Assembly: GCF_002878395.1 (NCBI RefSeq)
Contig: NC_061115.1
Span: 157,629,578-157,693,577 of the forward strand
Direction: 5' to 3'
Source of the DNA: Capsicum annuum
Taxonomy: Eukaryota > Streptophyta > Magnoliopsida > Solanales > Solanaceae
Length of the DNA stretch: 64,000 nucleotides
Shown: piece after piece, positions 9,803-20,987 of the stretch
How the letters are laid out: every line of letters begins with the position of its first letter
Numbering within the stretch: the stretch's first letter is position 1
Translations under genes and position numbers: made by a program
Notes under the pieces: model-generated
Databases searched by the model: none
Told to the model about the DNA's origin: nothing
What the model saw: only the letters and a program-made list of their open reading frames with translations

Positions 9803-11190
9803 AGTACTTACTTCATAACCTACCTCAAAATGATGAAATTCTGATCTAAAGTGCTTCAACATGGAGTCATTGTATTATATTGAATGGTCTCAAAATCAAC
9901 TACAACATTCAAATAGAGCATTTATGTGTTAAAAGAAAGCTAACGATCTTCATATTGTCCATATTTAGGTCATGTCCAACCTGAGATCGAAAAATGAGTT
10001 AAAAAAAGAGTAAAACTGAAATTTTATTTGAGATACACATTTCTCAGACTTATAGGAGTTTACAGGAGAAAACTCACGTGAAAACGGGCTAAAATTGAGA
10101 TCTAAATAAAAGAACAATATTTTTTACACTTTATCGATAAAAACCATAAATTTTCAATTTGGAATCATGATTTACAGTTATTTTTATGATATAACCAGTG
10201 AAAAATAATGAAAATAAGGATTTGGAGCTTTCTCAAACTTAAATGATGAAGAAATTCTCTAGAATCGCTAAAACCCGAAGTATAAGGGTTCAAAATAAAG
10301 GAAAACATGAAAATGAGCGGTCTGGACTACGTGGCTTGTCCCACTAAAGTGGTACCCTTCCGCTAAAGCAAAAACCGCAAAAGTGGTAAATACCCGCTAT
10401 AGCGATAGGCAACGATTCAGCATGACCGCTATGGCGGCGCTCTGCCGCTAAAGTGATATTTTGGCTGCTAGAGCAGCTAGATCAACAACTTTACTAAATT
10501 ACAAAGTTGTTGGTCATTCGTTTGAAATTCCATAAATGCAAAAAAAACTATGCTACTAAGCTAATTTCGATGTTCTAGACTCAATGACAACATCAAATTT
10601 TAAAAAAAAAAGTTGTTTCCACAAAATTAACCCTAAAATTTCCTTTATTATTTTCAAATGAAGGATTAAAATGCAAGATAAAGGTCCTGAACCCGAACTA
10701 ACGATACTACTAACTCAAATTTGACATTCTGAATATGCTGGGACAGTCCAAATTATCATCCAACACTCGGATCATCAAATGTTGATCTAATTCAATTATA
10801 TGGCTTATCAAGCCCTTAAAAGATCAGAAACACTCACAAATTATTTCCAATTGCATCAGGAATAGTGTCAACCACCCCCAAATTCTAAAATCAACATGTA
10901 GCAGCGACTGAGAAGGGAAAAATGATCAAAATATATAAAAATAAAAAATTTAGAAATTCATGTCAACGTTTCCTCTTCAATCTCCTGATCTTTTTCTTCC
11001 CTTTAGCTCTCATGATGAATTAACTATGGCGTAACAGAGTCTCTTTACTTCTTGACCAGAGCCAACCTATAGATGAAGAAGATTACATCAACTATCCATG
11101 ACTTTATTACAAATTTTTCAAATTTTCATAGATTAAATGGTCAACAAAGAAAAGATTAAAATTAACCTCTAAATCAAATCTAGCTAAATA
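9803..11190. other. Unassigned AT-rich region
   Basis: No frame of useful length and no pol, gag or LTR termini that I recognise. It contains the island at 10316-10480 described separately, and the style of that island suggests an old, degraded LTR. The rest is AT-rich with many short A runs. Confidence 0.5.
10316..10480. repeat. CpG-containing island of degenerate CCGCTA-type repeats
   Basis: Inside AT-rich sequence, this stretch repeats variants of CCGCTAAAG, CCGCTATAG and CCGCTATGGCGG about seven times on both strands, for example CCCGCTATAGCG. Similar GC-richer boxes occur in the U3 of Gy-B, Gy-E and Gy-F, so this is probably the U3 box of a degraded LTR. Orientation is not determined. 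Confidence 0.55.
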
Positions 11191-11430
11191 CTTCCTCCAT
11201 TCACTTTCATGTCTCTTAAATAATAATAATTAATATTAGTATTTTATCATAATACTCAAATTAATTAATGTATAATCTTAAGTGTTGAGAAATAATTTAA
11301 TAAATAAGTAATTAATATTGATGGTAAAACTAAAAAAATAAATTGTCTTTTCTTAATATGCTAAATAAGACCAATAAAAATGAAATCTATTTTGAAATAA
11401 AACAAGTAAAAAGTGTATGAATGAAAAGGC
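11191..11430. mobile_element. Possible Stowaway-like MITE
   Basis: Flanked by TA on each side (11189-11190 and 11431-11432). The left end CTTCCTCCATTCACTTTC and the reverse complement of the right end, GCCTTTTCATTCATACAC, are partly matching inverted ends. They resemble the CTCCCTCCGTTCACTTTT-type ends of Stowaway elements. The 240-base size and AT-rich middle fit. The ends are degenerate, so this is tentative. Confidence 0.42.
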
Positions 11431-12006
11431 TAGGATCTACGTGTCTTGAATAAATAGGTGATCTACAATGCTTAAAATAAGTTTGCAAAGCTACAACAAA
11501 CACAACACCTAAAATATACCTATATTTTGTAAGAGAAAAGGTTGAAAAAGCTTCATGTTCCATTAAAAATCAAGTGATTAGGTAAATGTTTTGCCAAACT
11601 GTCAACTTGAAGTATAATCCTTCTGTCTCTTCTACACAATACTACTCACTTGATAAGATAAAATGTATGTTGTTCACTTCATTTCTTGGAAATACTTCAT
11701 GAGACTTATTAATTCTTGTTAAGTCTTAGTTTTCATATATTTATTATCCGCAATATTCAAAAATTTAAAAATAATATATCCTCCAGCCTAGCAAAATATA
11801 GAAGCAAATTATTCCATTGTCTAAATGTCTAACCAAATATGGAAGTGAACTATTATCTAAAAACCCTAATGACGAACTAGATATTCCTCCATCATTAACA
11901 GTTACCTCAATTCCTCCGATTAATCTTGGCTATTCACCATGGGTGTCATGGGACTCTATCCACTACCCTCTATAGATTTAAAAAGTAAAGGAGCACCACC
12001 TTAATT
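11431..12006. other. Unassigned AT-rich stretch
   Basis: No coding potential, RNA gene or element end recognised between the MITE-like element and the 82-base duplication. Confidence 0.6.
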
Positions 12007-12150
12007 CTGTAATAAGACTTAAAAAGCTTCCACGAATAAGGATTTTTTAACCTAAAATCAATTAAGTTATATTAGTGACAAAGAAGGACTGTAATAAGAC
12101 TTAAAAAACTTCCAAGAATAAGGATTTTTTAAACCAAAATCAATTAAGTT
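12007..12150. repeat. 82-base tandem duplication, second unit split by Co-1
   Basis: Unit 1 (12007-12088) and unit 2 (from 12089) both start CTGTAATAAGACTTAAAAA and share CAATTAAGTT. Unit 2 stops at 12150 where Co-1 begins and resumes at 16931 with ATATTAGTGA. Unit 1 therefore shows the undisturbed target. Confidence 0.85.
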
Positions 12151-12466
12151 TATAACAAAAGTATTGAGCAGGAGAAGTTATAGAACAAGAACAGTGAAGG
12201 AAAATAAAACAAGCTGAAAGCTTTTTCTTGAATAGAAAATATGGCGACTGAAATTAGAAGAGAAAACAGAGGAACTTTACTCTGTATATATAGACTCCTA
12301 CTACAAATATAACTCCTAAATTTAACGTCTTATTCCACCTAACTTACTCCTAAAATTACTAACTTTTGCACCACTTTATAAGGTGAACAAACCTCACCTA
12401 GTAATTATTTTGACTTTGTAAATGCAGTAAACTAAATAATACAATAAGTTGCACTAATTTGTTACA
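12151..12466 (-). repeat. Co-1 3' LTR (left on the + strand)
   Basis: Starts TATAACAAAAG and ends TTGTTACA on the + strand. In its own sense it begins TGTAACAAATTAG. It matches 16611-16925. The terminal CA expected at the other end is degenerate. Confidence 0.9.
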
Positions 12467-12477
12467 CTCCCCCTTAG
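12467..12477 (-). promoter_or_regulatory. Polypurine tract of Co-1
   Basis: On the minus strand CTAAGGGGGAG lies directly before the 3' LTR start, as expected for plus-strand priming. The last codons of the polyprotein overlap it. Confidence 0.8.
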
Positions 12478-13130
12478 TGCAAGGTCACAATGAACTACTC
12501 CCAGAGCATCTCGAAAGTATTGAAACTTAGAATTCTCCAAAGCTTTAGTGAATATATCCGCAACTTGAGCGTTGGTGCGAACAGTTGTCAGTTCAATATC
12601 TTCACTTAAGATTTTCTCACGAACAAAGTGATGGCAGATCTCAATGTGCTTCATTCGAGCATGAAAAACTGGATTTGATGCAATTTTGATGGCACTTTCA
12701 TTGTCACACTTGATTTGCACAACATAGTCTACTTTTTGGTACATATCAGTGATTAGCCTTCTCAACCAAATGCACTCTTGTGCAGCCATGGTTGCTGCAA
12801 TATATTCAGATTCAGTGGTAGACAAAGAAACAACATCTTGCTTCTTACTGCACCAAGACACCACTACTGACCCGGTACTAAAACAATAACCTAAAGTCGA
12901 GCGACGATCATGTGTATCACTTGCCCAATTTGCATCAGTAAATCCACTCAATTAAAAAGTATCACACCTCTTGTACCAAAGTCCACGATTAAGAGATCCT
13001 TTCACATAGCACAAAATCCTCTTTGTGGCATTTAAGTCAGAAGTTGTTGGATTTTGCATAAATTGAGAAACGACACCAACAGAGTAAGATATTTTTGGCC
13101 TTGTGATAGTCAGATAAATCAAACTTCCAA
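12473..13130 (-). pseudogene. Co-1 RNase H (open from 12951 to 12454) and RT tail
   Basis: Copia RNase H with [10 protein letters not shown] (first Asp), [11 protein letters not shown] (Glu), [11 protein letters not shown] (Asp), the [10 protein letters not shown] block and ADIFTKAL. This part is free of stops for 165 residues and is the best preserved of Co-1. Just upstream a stop interrupts the join to the RT tail (about 12950-13130), where the wording continues in broken form. Role: removal of the RNA strand during reverse transcription. Confidence 0.88.
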
Positions 13131-14029
13131 CTAGTTGTCAGAACTTTATCGCATCCTTCAAAGCCTTGCCTTCATCATTCTTCAACTTGAGATTTGGCTC
13201 CATTAGAGTAGCCTTTTCTTTCGACTCCCCAATGATGTAACGTTCCAAGAGACTCTCCGCGTAGCCTTTCTGAGAAACAAAGTAGCCTCGATCTGATTTT
13301 TCCACTTCCAGACCAAGAAAACATCCAATTTGCCCCAAATTTTTATCTCAAAATGAATAGACAAGTCTTTCTTTAGATTAGAAATTTCTAATTCATTATC
13401 TCCAGTTATTATCATATCATCAACGTATGTATTTGATTCTAATTTTATAAATAAAGTAGAATCTGAATTAGATACTCTAAAACCACAAAAGAAAGGTATT
13501 GAGCAACTTTACCATACCAAACTCGTGGTGCTTGCTTGAGGCCATATAGAGCTTTCTTTAAATGACAAACATGACTTGGAAACTGCTTAGAGACAAAGCC
13601 ATGAGGTTTCTCTATAAATACTACTCGATCCAACTCTCCGTAAAGAAATGCATTCTTTACATCAAGCTGCCATAATTTCCAACTTTTGAAAGAAGCTAGC
13701 GAAATAAGTGACCTTACTATCACCATCTTCACTACCAGACTAAACATTTCCTCATAATCCAATCCATAGTTTTGTGAAAACCCACGATCAACTAGACGAG
13801 CTTTAAACATATCAATGGTACCATCAAATTTTTTCTTCAAGTGAAATACTCATTTGTAAGTGAATGCATTGCATTTTTCTGGTTTGGGTACCAATTCCCA
13901 AGTTTCATTCTTGTCTAAAGTGCCAATATCTTCTTGCATCGCTCTTTCCCAATGTGGACAACCCTTTGCTTCTTTATAACTTAATGGTTCTTCTTTAGTT
14001 AGTGCTCCAGTAAAGAAACACGAGGTCAT
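13131..14029 (-). pseudogene. Co-1 reverse transcriptase (frameshifted)
   Basis: It begins with the copia RT lead-in (NETWELVPKP), then FKARLVDRGFSQ, QLDVKNAFLYGEL, LKKALYGLKQAPR and the catalytic box YVDDMIITGD, whose four codons lie at 13416-13427 and are intact. A stop just before KKKFDGTIDMF near 13845 and frame changes near 13445 and 13330 split the gene into three frames. The palm and thumb blocks are all recognisable. Confidence 0.87.
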
Positions 14030-15040
14030 GGAATAAATTTTAAGTTTGACCTCATAATATTTTAGGTAGTTCGGTTGCTTTTTATCCCTTGTTGACCTTC
14101 TTGCTGCTTGTTGTTCACCATTTCCTTCCCTTGAAATATTCTGACTTGGAGATACAACTTCTAAAATATTTTGATTTGGGGATACACTTTCTCCCTCTTC
14201 ACTATAAGGAGATAACACATTTACTTTAGGAAATAATAACTCCATATTATCTTGATCATCACCCAGAACAACAAGATTTTGAGAAGAAAACAAAGATGAT
14301 GTTTCATCAAATACCATGTCTCTAGAAATGGTAAACCTATTTGTCTTTGGATCCATGCATCTCCAGTCCTTCCTATAAGAATCATAACCAACAAATATAC
14401 ATTTTCTTTCTTTCGGATCAAGTTTGGTTCTATTAGTTATGGGAACATGAACATAACAAGTAGAACCAAAAACCCAAAAATAGTTCATATTTGGCTTCTG
14501 ACTATATAAAAGTTCAAAAGGCGATTTCTGTGTACCTAGACAATGAGGCAGCCTATTTGTCACATGGCATCCACATTGAATAGCTTCTGCCCAAAGCTCT
14601 CGAGGAAGATTTTTGTCATGCAGCCATGAAAGACAAACTAAAGTAAGATAACAAAGCTTTCTTTCCATACCTCTATTCTGCTGAGGAGTATCTGGACAAG
14701 TCATTTGACAAAGAATTCTGTTGTCATGACAGTAATGGAAGAAGTCATCTAACATACATTCTCCACCATTATCACTATGAAGACATTTTATCTTCTTCCT
14801 GAACTAATTTACAATAACATTTTTGAACTCCACAAACTTAGATATGCTTCGCTCTTCTCTTTCAAAACTTTCACCCAAGTGAACCTAGAGTAATCATCCA
14901 CCAACACCATAACACATCGATATATGCTATAACTTGGTGTTATTGTTGGTCCCATCAAGTCTGTATGAACCAATTCAAACAACACGTTTCTCTGATTTGA
15001 TGACCTTTTGAAAGGAAGACGATGAGATTTTCCATATTAG
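14030..15040 (-). pseudogene. Co-1 integrase
   Basis: In coding order: GKSHRLPF-type start, a VHTDLMGP block (first catalytic Asp), VDDYSRFTWV, HSDNGGE (second Asp) and QQNRGMERK with the third acidic Glu present. The copia C-terminal blocks follow: LPRELWAEAI, TNRLP, the P-F-E-L-L block, FVGYD and the variable acidic tail. The zinc motif at the N-terminus is damaged: its last Cys reads Tyr and the next codon is a stop (15037-15039). A second stop lies near 14802. From 14755 the frame is open for 301 residues into RT. Confidence 0.87.
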
Positions 15041-15640
15041 TAGCCTTGACAAATCACATCTTCGTGTACATTCTTCAAAGTTGGCATGCAATCTACCAAC
15101 TTTCTAGAAGAAATCTGCTGCAACATTTGGTAGTCCACATGACCCAACCAAGCATGCCAAATTACGGCACTATCAGTTTGGCTTGTTTTCTTTACATAAG
15201 CTTCACCTGTTGACATAAAAAGCAAAGAACCTTTCCTCTCGCCAGTAAAAATAATATTAGCAGATATTTCTTTTACATTTTCAAGCACCTTCACATCAAT
15301 AGGACCAAATAATTCATATTTTCCAGAATTAGTAATTTGAGGAACATAGACTAGATTTTTCTTCAAACCTGGAACATGATAGACGTCCTGCAACTTGATA
15401 CTTTTGGATTTATTATCAGCAACTTCAATCGTCATAACTTTTTCTTTTGCTACTAGATATGTCGAGTTATCTACCGTGATAGTGACTCGATCTCCATGAT
15501 GTTCTCCCATCTCCGAGAATAGAGAATCATCTCCCGTTACATGATGAGAGCACCCTAAATCAACGATCCAATCTTCCCTCTTATTATTGTTAGCACAATT
15601 GACAAAATCTTGTGTTGACTTTTGTTCAATTGCTTCGATG
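15041..15640 (-). pseudogene. Co-1 protease and GAG-pre-integrase region
   Basis: The protease active-site block reads VDLGCSHHVTGD where this family has D-S/T-G. The Ser or Thr codon is Leu (block at 15550-15561), which should abolish aspartic protease activity. After it come ITVDNSTYLVA-type flap sequence, LQDVYHVPGLKKNLV and the WHAWLGHVDYQML stretch that carries the His residues of the integrase zinc motif. The region 15037-15510 is open. Confidence 0.82.
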
Positions 15641-16490
15641 CAAAAGTATTGTTCTCATTTCATTTTCTAATCTCCATTATTGGTGCACGCAACATTGGCT
15701 TTATAAAGTTTTACTCAACAGTTTTTCTTGATGTGCCCAATTTTCTCACATCTATAGCACTTCTTGTTATTATGTGAATTTCTACCTTTTTTCGTGGTTA
15801 TTTCTTCTTCCTTATGTTTGTTCCAAGTTGATGTATTCTTCTTGTTCGACTTCTCTTATAAAATAAAACATCATCAATTTCAAAATTCTTAGCCATTTGT
15901 TTAGTTAAAGCTTCTTGATTAGAAAACATGTTCTCCATTTCCTCAACAGATGGTTTTTACGCCCATCTTTGAATGGAAATGACAAAAGCACCGTACCCCT
16001 TTTTCAATCCACAAATAAGATAGTGTCATAGGCACGACTCACTAATCTTCTCTTCCAGATTAATCTCTAAAATTTAAGCACAAATACTTTTAACTTTGAA
16101 AAAGTAATCTGAGATAGACATACCTCCCTCTTGTAACATTGCCAACTCATTCTCCAATAGTAGCAGCCTTGCTGTATTTTTCTTGGTAAACAACCTTTAG
16201 AGCGTGTCCCAAACTTCTTTTGGAGAGAAAACATCACGAACATGATTAATAAACTCCTTTCTAATAGAAGTCCTCAAGGAAATGAGTGTTTTTCCGCACT
16301 TGATCTTCCATTTCCTTTGTGATTCAGCATTCTCAGGAGTATTGGCTGGGATTATTAAATCAGTTCCTATAATTAAATCCCACAGATCCTGACCTTGAAG
16401 GTATGCTTCCATACACATTCTCCAATACTTGGAGTTAGTGCCTATAAGTTTTTTATTCCATATTGAGTTTTCCCCCATTTGAGGCCTCCA
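15641..16490 (-). pseudogene. Co-1 Gag
   Basis: It starts near 16478 with KYWRMCMEAYLQGQDLWDLI, then the UBN2-like gag blocks (LLLLENELAMLQEGGMS, the ISDYFFKVK stretch). It ends with one zinc knuckle, CYRCEKIGHIKKNC, at about 15725-15770 (C-X2-C-X4-H-X4-C, intact). Gag would form the particle and bind the RNA. Several stops and shifts break it between 16200 and 15700. An upstream ATG in another frame (MEASNGG) shows that the true start lay about 15 codons earlier, behind a frameshift. Confidence 0.83.
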
Positions 16491-16598
16491 TTGCTACAAA
16501 CGACAAAATTTTCTCTTCACACTTTTCAAACTTCTCCAACAGAGTAAACTGATAGACAAGAAAATAGAAAAGAAAAAAGAATTCCTCCCTTCAACCTT

Positions 16599-16610
16599 GC
16601 TCTGATACCA
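16599..16610 (-). promoter_or_regulatory. Primer binding site of Co-1
   Basis: GCTCTGATACCA on the + strand, which is TGGTATCAGAGC in element sense, directly next to the 5' LTR. Initiator Met tRNA type. Confidence 0.85.
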
Positions 16611-16925
16611 TATAAAAAAAGTATTGAGCAGGAGAGGTTATAGAACAAGAATAGTGAAGGAAAATAAAACAGCTGAAAGCTTTTTCTTGAATAGAAAATA
16701 TGGCGACTAAAATTACAAGAGAAAATAGAGCAACTTTACTCTGTATATATATACTCCTACTAAAAATATAACTCCTAAATTTAACATTTTATTCCACCTA
16801 ACTTACTCCTAAAAGTACTAACTTCTGGGCCACTTTATGAGGTGAACAAACCTCACCTAGTAATTATTTTGACCTGATAAATGCGGTAAACTAAATAAGA
16901 CAATAAGTTGAACTAATTAGTTACA
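16611..16925 (-). repeat. Co-1 5' LTR (right on the + strand) with TATA run
   Basis: 315 bases matching 12151-12466. A TATATATATA run at 16744-16753 is the likely promoter core for minus-strand transcription of Co-1; the other LTR has a shorter TATATATA at 12285-12292. It is followed on the + strand by the target duplicate AAGTT. Confidence 0.88.
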
Positions 16926-16930
16926 AAGTT

Positions 16931-17390
16931 ATATTAGTGATAAAGGAGTATTGGTTTGACTTGATTTTGGTGTTGAGAAAATTGATTGTTAAAGTTGTAA
17001 TAGTTTATTGGTTTGGCTATCGATTTAGGGTGTTTATAAATCAAAAGTAGATAAAGTGAAAAATACATAAAACCAAACTGACTAATGAACACTTTTATCA
17101 AAATTATACTCATCTTTTTCTTCTCCCCACCACCCCAAATCTGGCAATAATGGCTTTCCCTCTCTTTTTTTAGGCCAATTCCTCCTCACCAAACCCATAA
17201 GCTTTAGCTTTCAAGTTGTAACCTGCAAATAGATTTACTTTTTTTATGATTTAGTTATTCTAGTGTAAGATGACGTCTTATTATAGTAATAACTTATTTA
17301 ACATGTATGCAGATAAATTCCAAAAAATCATTTAATTGATAATAAATAATTTTAATCACTTCTACAAGATGAAATTTAGCATATGGTTTC
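16931..17390. other. Spacer between Co-1 and Co-2
   Basis: The first 15 bases complete the split 82-base unit. The rest is AT-rich sequence with no frame, repeat end or RNA gene that I recognise. Confidence 0.6.
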
Positions 17391-17636
17391 TTCATAAATG
17401 CAATGTTGTAATCATAGAAATGAAGAAAAGAAAGGAAGAAGGAGCTTTCAGTTATTGAGGATAAAAAAACTGACTCATACAATGCATTGTTTCTCTCTAT
17501 ATAGATTTGTTCACATAACAACTATAACTAACTATTATCTACACATGAAGAAGTAAGTTATAACGACTTAACAAAATGACTTAAATGTCTTTGATACACT
17601 CAGCTAGTACAACTTCACATTCAACATATCTCAACA
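17391..17636 (-). repeat. Co-2 3' LTR (left on the + strand)
   Basis: Matches 31118-31360, both carrying blocks such as AATAGAAATGA-type and TTGAGGATAAAAAA, and ends CTCAACA (TGTTGAG in element sense). The purine run CTTGAAGGAGAG, read on the minus strand from 17648 to 17637, is the polypurine tract. Confidence 0.85.
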
Positions 17637-17639
17637 CTC

Positions 17640-18861
17640 TCCTTCAAGCTAGGTGGTGTAAAGATGTCTACAACTTCTAGCTTGGATAAAAGTTATTCAT
17701 GTTGTAGTCTAGACAACCCTATTTTCAAAACATCAGTAGGTTGTTCTTGAGTAGGAAGATAATTCACTTTGATTAATTCTTGTTGAAGTTTTTTGCTTAT
17801 GAAGTTACAATCAATCCCAATATACTTTGTTTATTCATGATAAACTGAATTTGATGCAATTTGGATTGCAACTTCTCTATCACAATATATTTAAACTGGT
17901 AAATGAAACTCTTAATCAACTTCTTTCAGCCAACAAAATAACCATACTAACTCTGACATTGTGCATGTAAAGCTTATATACTCAGCTTCAGCTGAGCTCC
18001 TTGAAATTATAGTTGTTTTTTGGCTTTTTGTGAAATCAATAAATTGTCATTTTTAATCATGAACCATATTACTGACTACTTGGTGAGTTGATAGAATGCC
18101 AAATTAGCATCACAATATGCAGTAACTTTCCATCTGAGCTACATGATAATAGTAGACCTTATCTAGGTTATTTCTTAAGATACCTGATAACTCTTAGTGC
18201 AATATTTATGTGAAATCTTTTATGTTGATACATGAACTGACTCAATGTTTGAGTGTTATATGATATATATAGTCTAGTCGTGTTGAGGTTAAATAATTAG
18301 CTATAAATTTCTGACACACTGTTTGATCTACTAAAGGATGTTCTTATTCCTTCTTCACATGTTCGTCATACTTCTTGAGATTAATTTGACAATGATGTTA
18401 AAGGTGTTTTTGTAGGCTTGGCTGTTGACATACCAACTGCAGATATAAATTCAAGAGCATATTTTCTCTGATTCATCAATATACCAACTGTAGATCTAGT
18501 GAACTTAATACCTTGAAAGTACCTGAGCTCACCTAAATCCTTCATCTTGAAATCTTACTGCAATACCTTCTTTGTTCTTTAGATTAACTTTAGACTACGA
18601 CCAGTTATCAACATATTATCTATATATACTAATACAATACTAATTCCTTCTTCTAATTTTTTGATGAATAAAGAATAGTCATGTTGGCTCTGTTTGAACT
18701 TTAGATTTATAAGGGCTTTGGTTAACTTATGGTTCAACTGTCTTGGATCTTGTTTGATTCCCTAAAGGGATATGGTCAGCCTACACACTTTCTCCCTTTA
18801 ACTAACAAAACCCTAAGGTAGTTGCATATATTTCTCATCTTCTAAATCATCTTGAAGAAAA
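17640..18861 (-). pseudogene. Co-2 RNase H and C-terminal half of RT
   Basis: In coding order from 18861 down: the LNHKLTKALINL-like stretch, the catalytic box VLVYIDNMLITG in which the second Asp of the usual pair is Asn (codon at 18615-18617), then KDLGELRYFQGIKF and the RNase H blocks AYCDANLA, SSAEAEYISF and CDREVAIQIA-like sequence. Stops occur about every 20-60 codons. The sequence breaks at 18861 and continues at 27539 beyond Gy-B. Confidence 0.82.
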
Positions 18862-20776
18862 TATAAGACCCCATAAAATTTCAAAGATTTTATTTTTGAC
18901 CCTTCCGCTTGTGTAATATTATTTTTTGACTTCAATTATGTTTAAGAGTGTTAAAAGAGTATTTTGGAAAAGTTTTGAAATTTTCAAAAGAAGTTCAGGG
19001 TTATTTTGGTACCCAAGGTAGTGAGGGTCCGTGAAGTTATCATGCCACAAAGGTTAACCACCACGATAAGGGCTTGGCATAGAGGGTACCCTCTACGATA
19101 ATGGTGTGCCACATTGTTATTTTAATTTCTTCTAGTTTTTATTTTTTTCACTTGAGGTGAGGCAATTTTGGTCGTTTTACCCTTGTACAACTTATAAACC
19201 TAAAATAACCCTTTTCATTTTGTTTTTAAAGATCAAAACACCATTTATTCTCACTTACACTCAAAATCCAAGAAAACTCAAGGGTTTTTCAAGAAATCAC
19301 TATTTTAGGCTCCAAACTTCAAATTGTCTTCAATTCCTTGTATATATTAGGCATGTTGCTCATCCCTAACTTGTAATGTTTACACTATGACATTAATTGA
19401 TTGGATATTCATGTGAATTAAATTATGGTTTTAAAATTGGGTTGAGCAATTTTGGTTGTTATTGATTGAATTACTTGTACCATATTCTAAATTGAATATC
19501 CATGCCTTAAATTAATGTTTTGAGGACTGACTTGTGCATTGTTTAAATGATTGGAATGGGGGACATGGGCTTCCCCAAATTGATGGAAGTTTGGCTTGAT
19601 AATGGTATTAACCTCAACCCACCTTGTAAACTTGATTTTGAATATGGATAATTGCATGGTTCAACTTGTCTTTTTAACTCATTGCATTTCATTAAAGGAT
19701 AAATGAATAATATGGTTTTGGATGGCATTGGATTTAGATTTTAAATTAAACTTGGGAGTCAATTTACTTATCTAGATTAGTTGGCATAATTATATTAGCT
19801 TGCAAGCATATTTGTATGATGATACCAAGTGGTAATGTCTTAATGAATGACTCGTGGATTAATGTTTGCGTTTATGTGCAAACTATTTTTATTTAGGCTT
19901 AAAGGGAATTTTGTAGCTTATCGTGAAGATTAAAGTCCAAGAGGGGGAGAAGGGGTTGGGGGTAGATCAATACTGGAAACCATGTTTGCTAGTGTAGGGG
20001 TCTATATAACCATGTGCTTAGTACACACATTATATTTTGGGATAGTAGAGCCTTGGAGTCTTTAGCCTTTCCTTAAATTTCCTCGGTTTATATGGCTAAC
20101 ATATATTGGGGCCCATTCAGTAGAGGGAGCTAAACCCATATAGCCCATGGGTTCCTTTAGGACGAAGCGAGCTACAAAGTTTAGGTTAAATCTTTAAAAC
20201 CTTATGTTCATGACCATTTTCCCTATCTCGACGTCCTACATAGGTATATGAATGTGGTACATATGGTTTATGACTAGATTTTTGTAATTGTATTATTTTA
20301 TCCCTAACCCCTAAGTTATATGAAGGGCTCACCCCACTGACCGTCCTTGAATTCTGCATTATTTCATTATGTAGGGTTTGAGGGATTTTCTATTTCTCTA
20401 GTACAATGTTATGTGGTTGAGTACTTGTGTTGATAAGTTGTGAAGTGATGAGCCTACATCCTTCGAAAGTCCCTTTCATTTCATTATTCTTTCATTACTA
20501 TTTTAGTACTTTAGATTCTTTTTTGTCATAGTTGAAGACATTTCCCGACATAGTTGGTATTCTAATTTTAGAGGCTTTTGTGGATAGTAGTCGGATGGTA
20601 TTGTGTCTTATGTTTACTTTTGAGATTTTTTTAGTGTCATTTATCTATTATTGGCTTAGTTGAATTCTGCTATTTATTCTTATTATGCTCATAAGGTATG
20701 GTTAAGAAGGTGGTCTCCGGTCTATGGTGGGCTTGAGATTACATGTCATAGCTAGGTCTGAGTTTAGGTCATGACA
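18862..20776 (+). repeat. Gy-B 5' LTR
   Basis: 1915 bases, starting TATAAGACCCC (TG changed to TA) and ending GGTCATGACA. It contains a box around 19041-19112 with GGTTAACC and CCTCTACGATAA that matches 25820-25898 of the other LTR. An open frame at 19157-19369 is not conserved in the other LTR and is not taken as a gene. Confidence 0.88.
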
Positions 20777-20780
20777 TACT

Positions 20781-20792
20781 TGGTATTAGATC
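20781..20792 (+). promoter_or_regulatory. Decayed primer binding site of Gy-B
   Basis: TGGTATTAGATC, two changes from TGGTATCAGAGC, four bases after the LTR. The changes are C to T and G to T. Confidence 0.75.
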
Positions 20793-20987
20793 ACGATTTA
20801 GGGTGGTTAGGTACCCATAAAACCATGTTGATTAGGGTTTATTTTATGGGTTTGTAGCATACCACACTTATAAGGGAGAGGCTACGATGAATTTTAGAAT
20901 GTTTCCCTTTCTTGTGTTCTATTTTAGGCTATAGAGGCTAGTTGTTATGAAAATCCTCTAACTCTTGGCTTACTCATATTTCAGATC

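Larger units (their letters stand above)
12151..16925 (-). mobile_element. Co-1: complete but defective Ty1/copia element
   Basis: 4775 bases with two LTRs of 316 and 315 bases, a primer binding site, gag, protease, integrase, RT and RNase H in copia order on the minus strand, and a polypurine tract. It is flanked by AAGTT on both sides (12146-12150 and 16926-16930). The LTRs differ at roughly 25-30 positions by eye, about 8-9 percent. Integrase precedes RT, which defines copia. All coding parts carry stops or shifts, so it is not autonomous. I did not assign a clade. Confidence 0.93.

Noticed and set aside
12007..12150. 82-base repeat as a start of a CRISPR-like array
   Set aside because: Only two units, no spacers, plant context. 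It is a simple tandem duplication.
19157..19369. 70-residue frame in the Gy-B 5' LTR
   Set aside because: Not open in the matching part of the 3' LTR and without domain.
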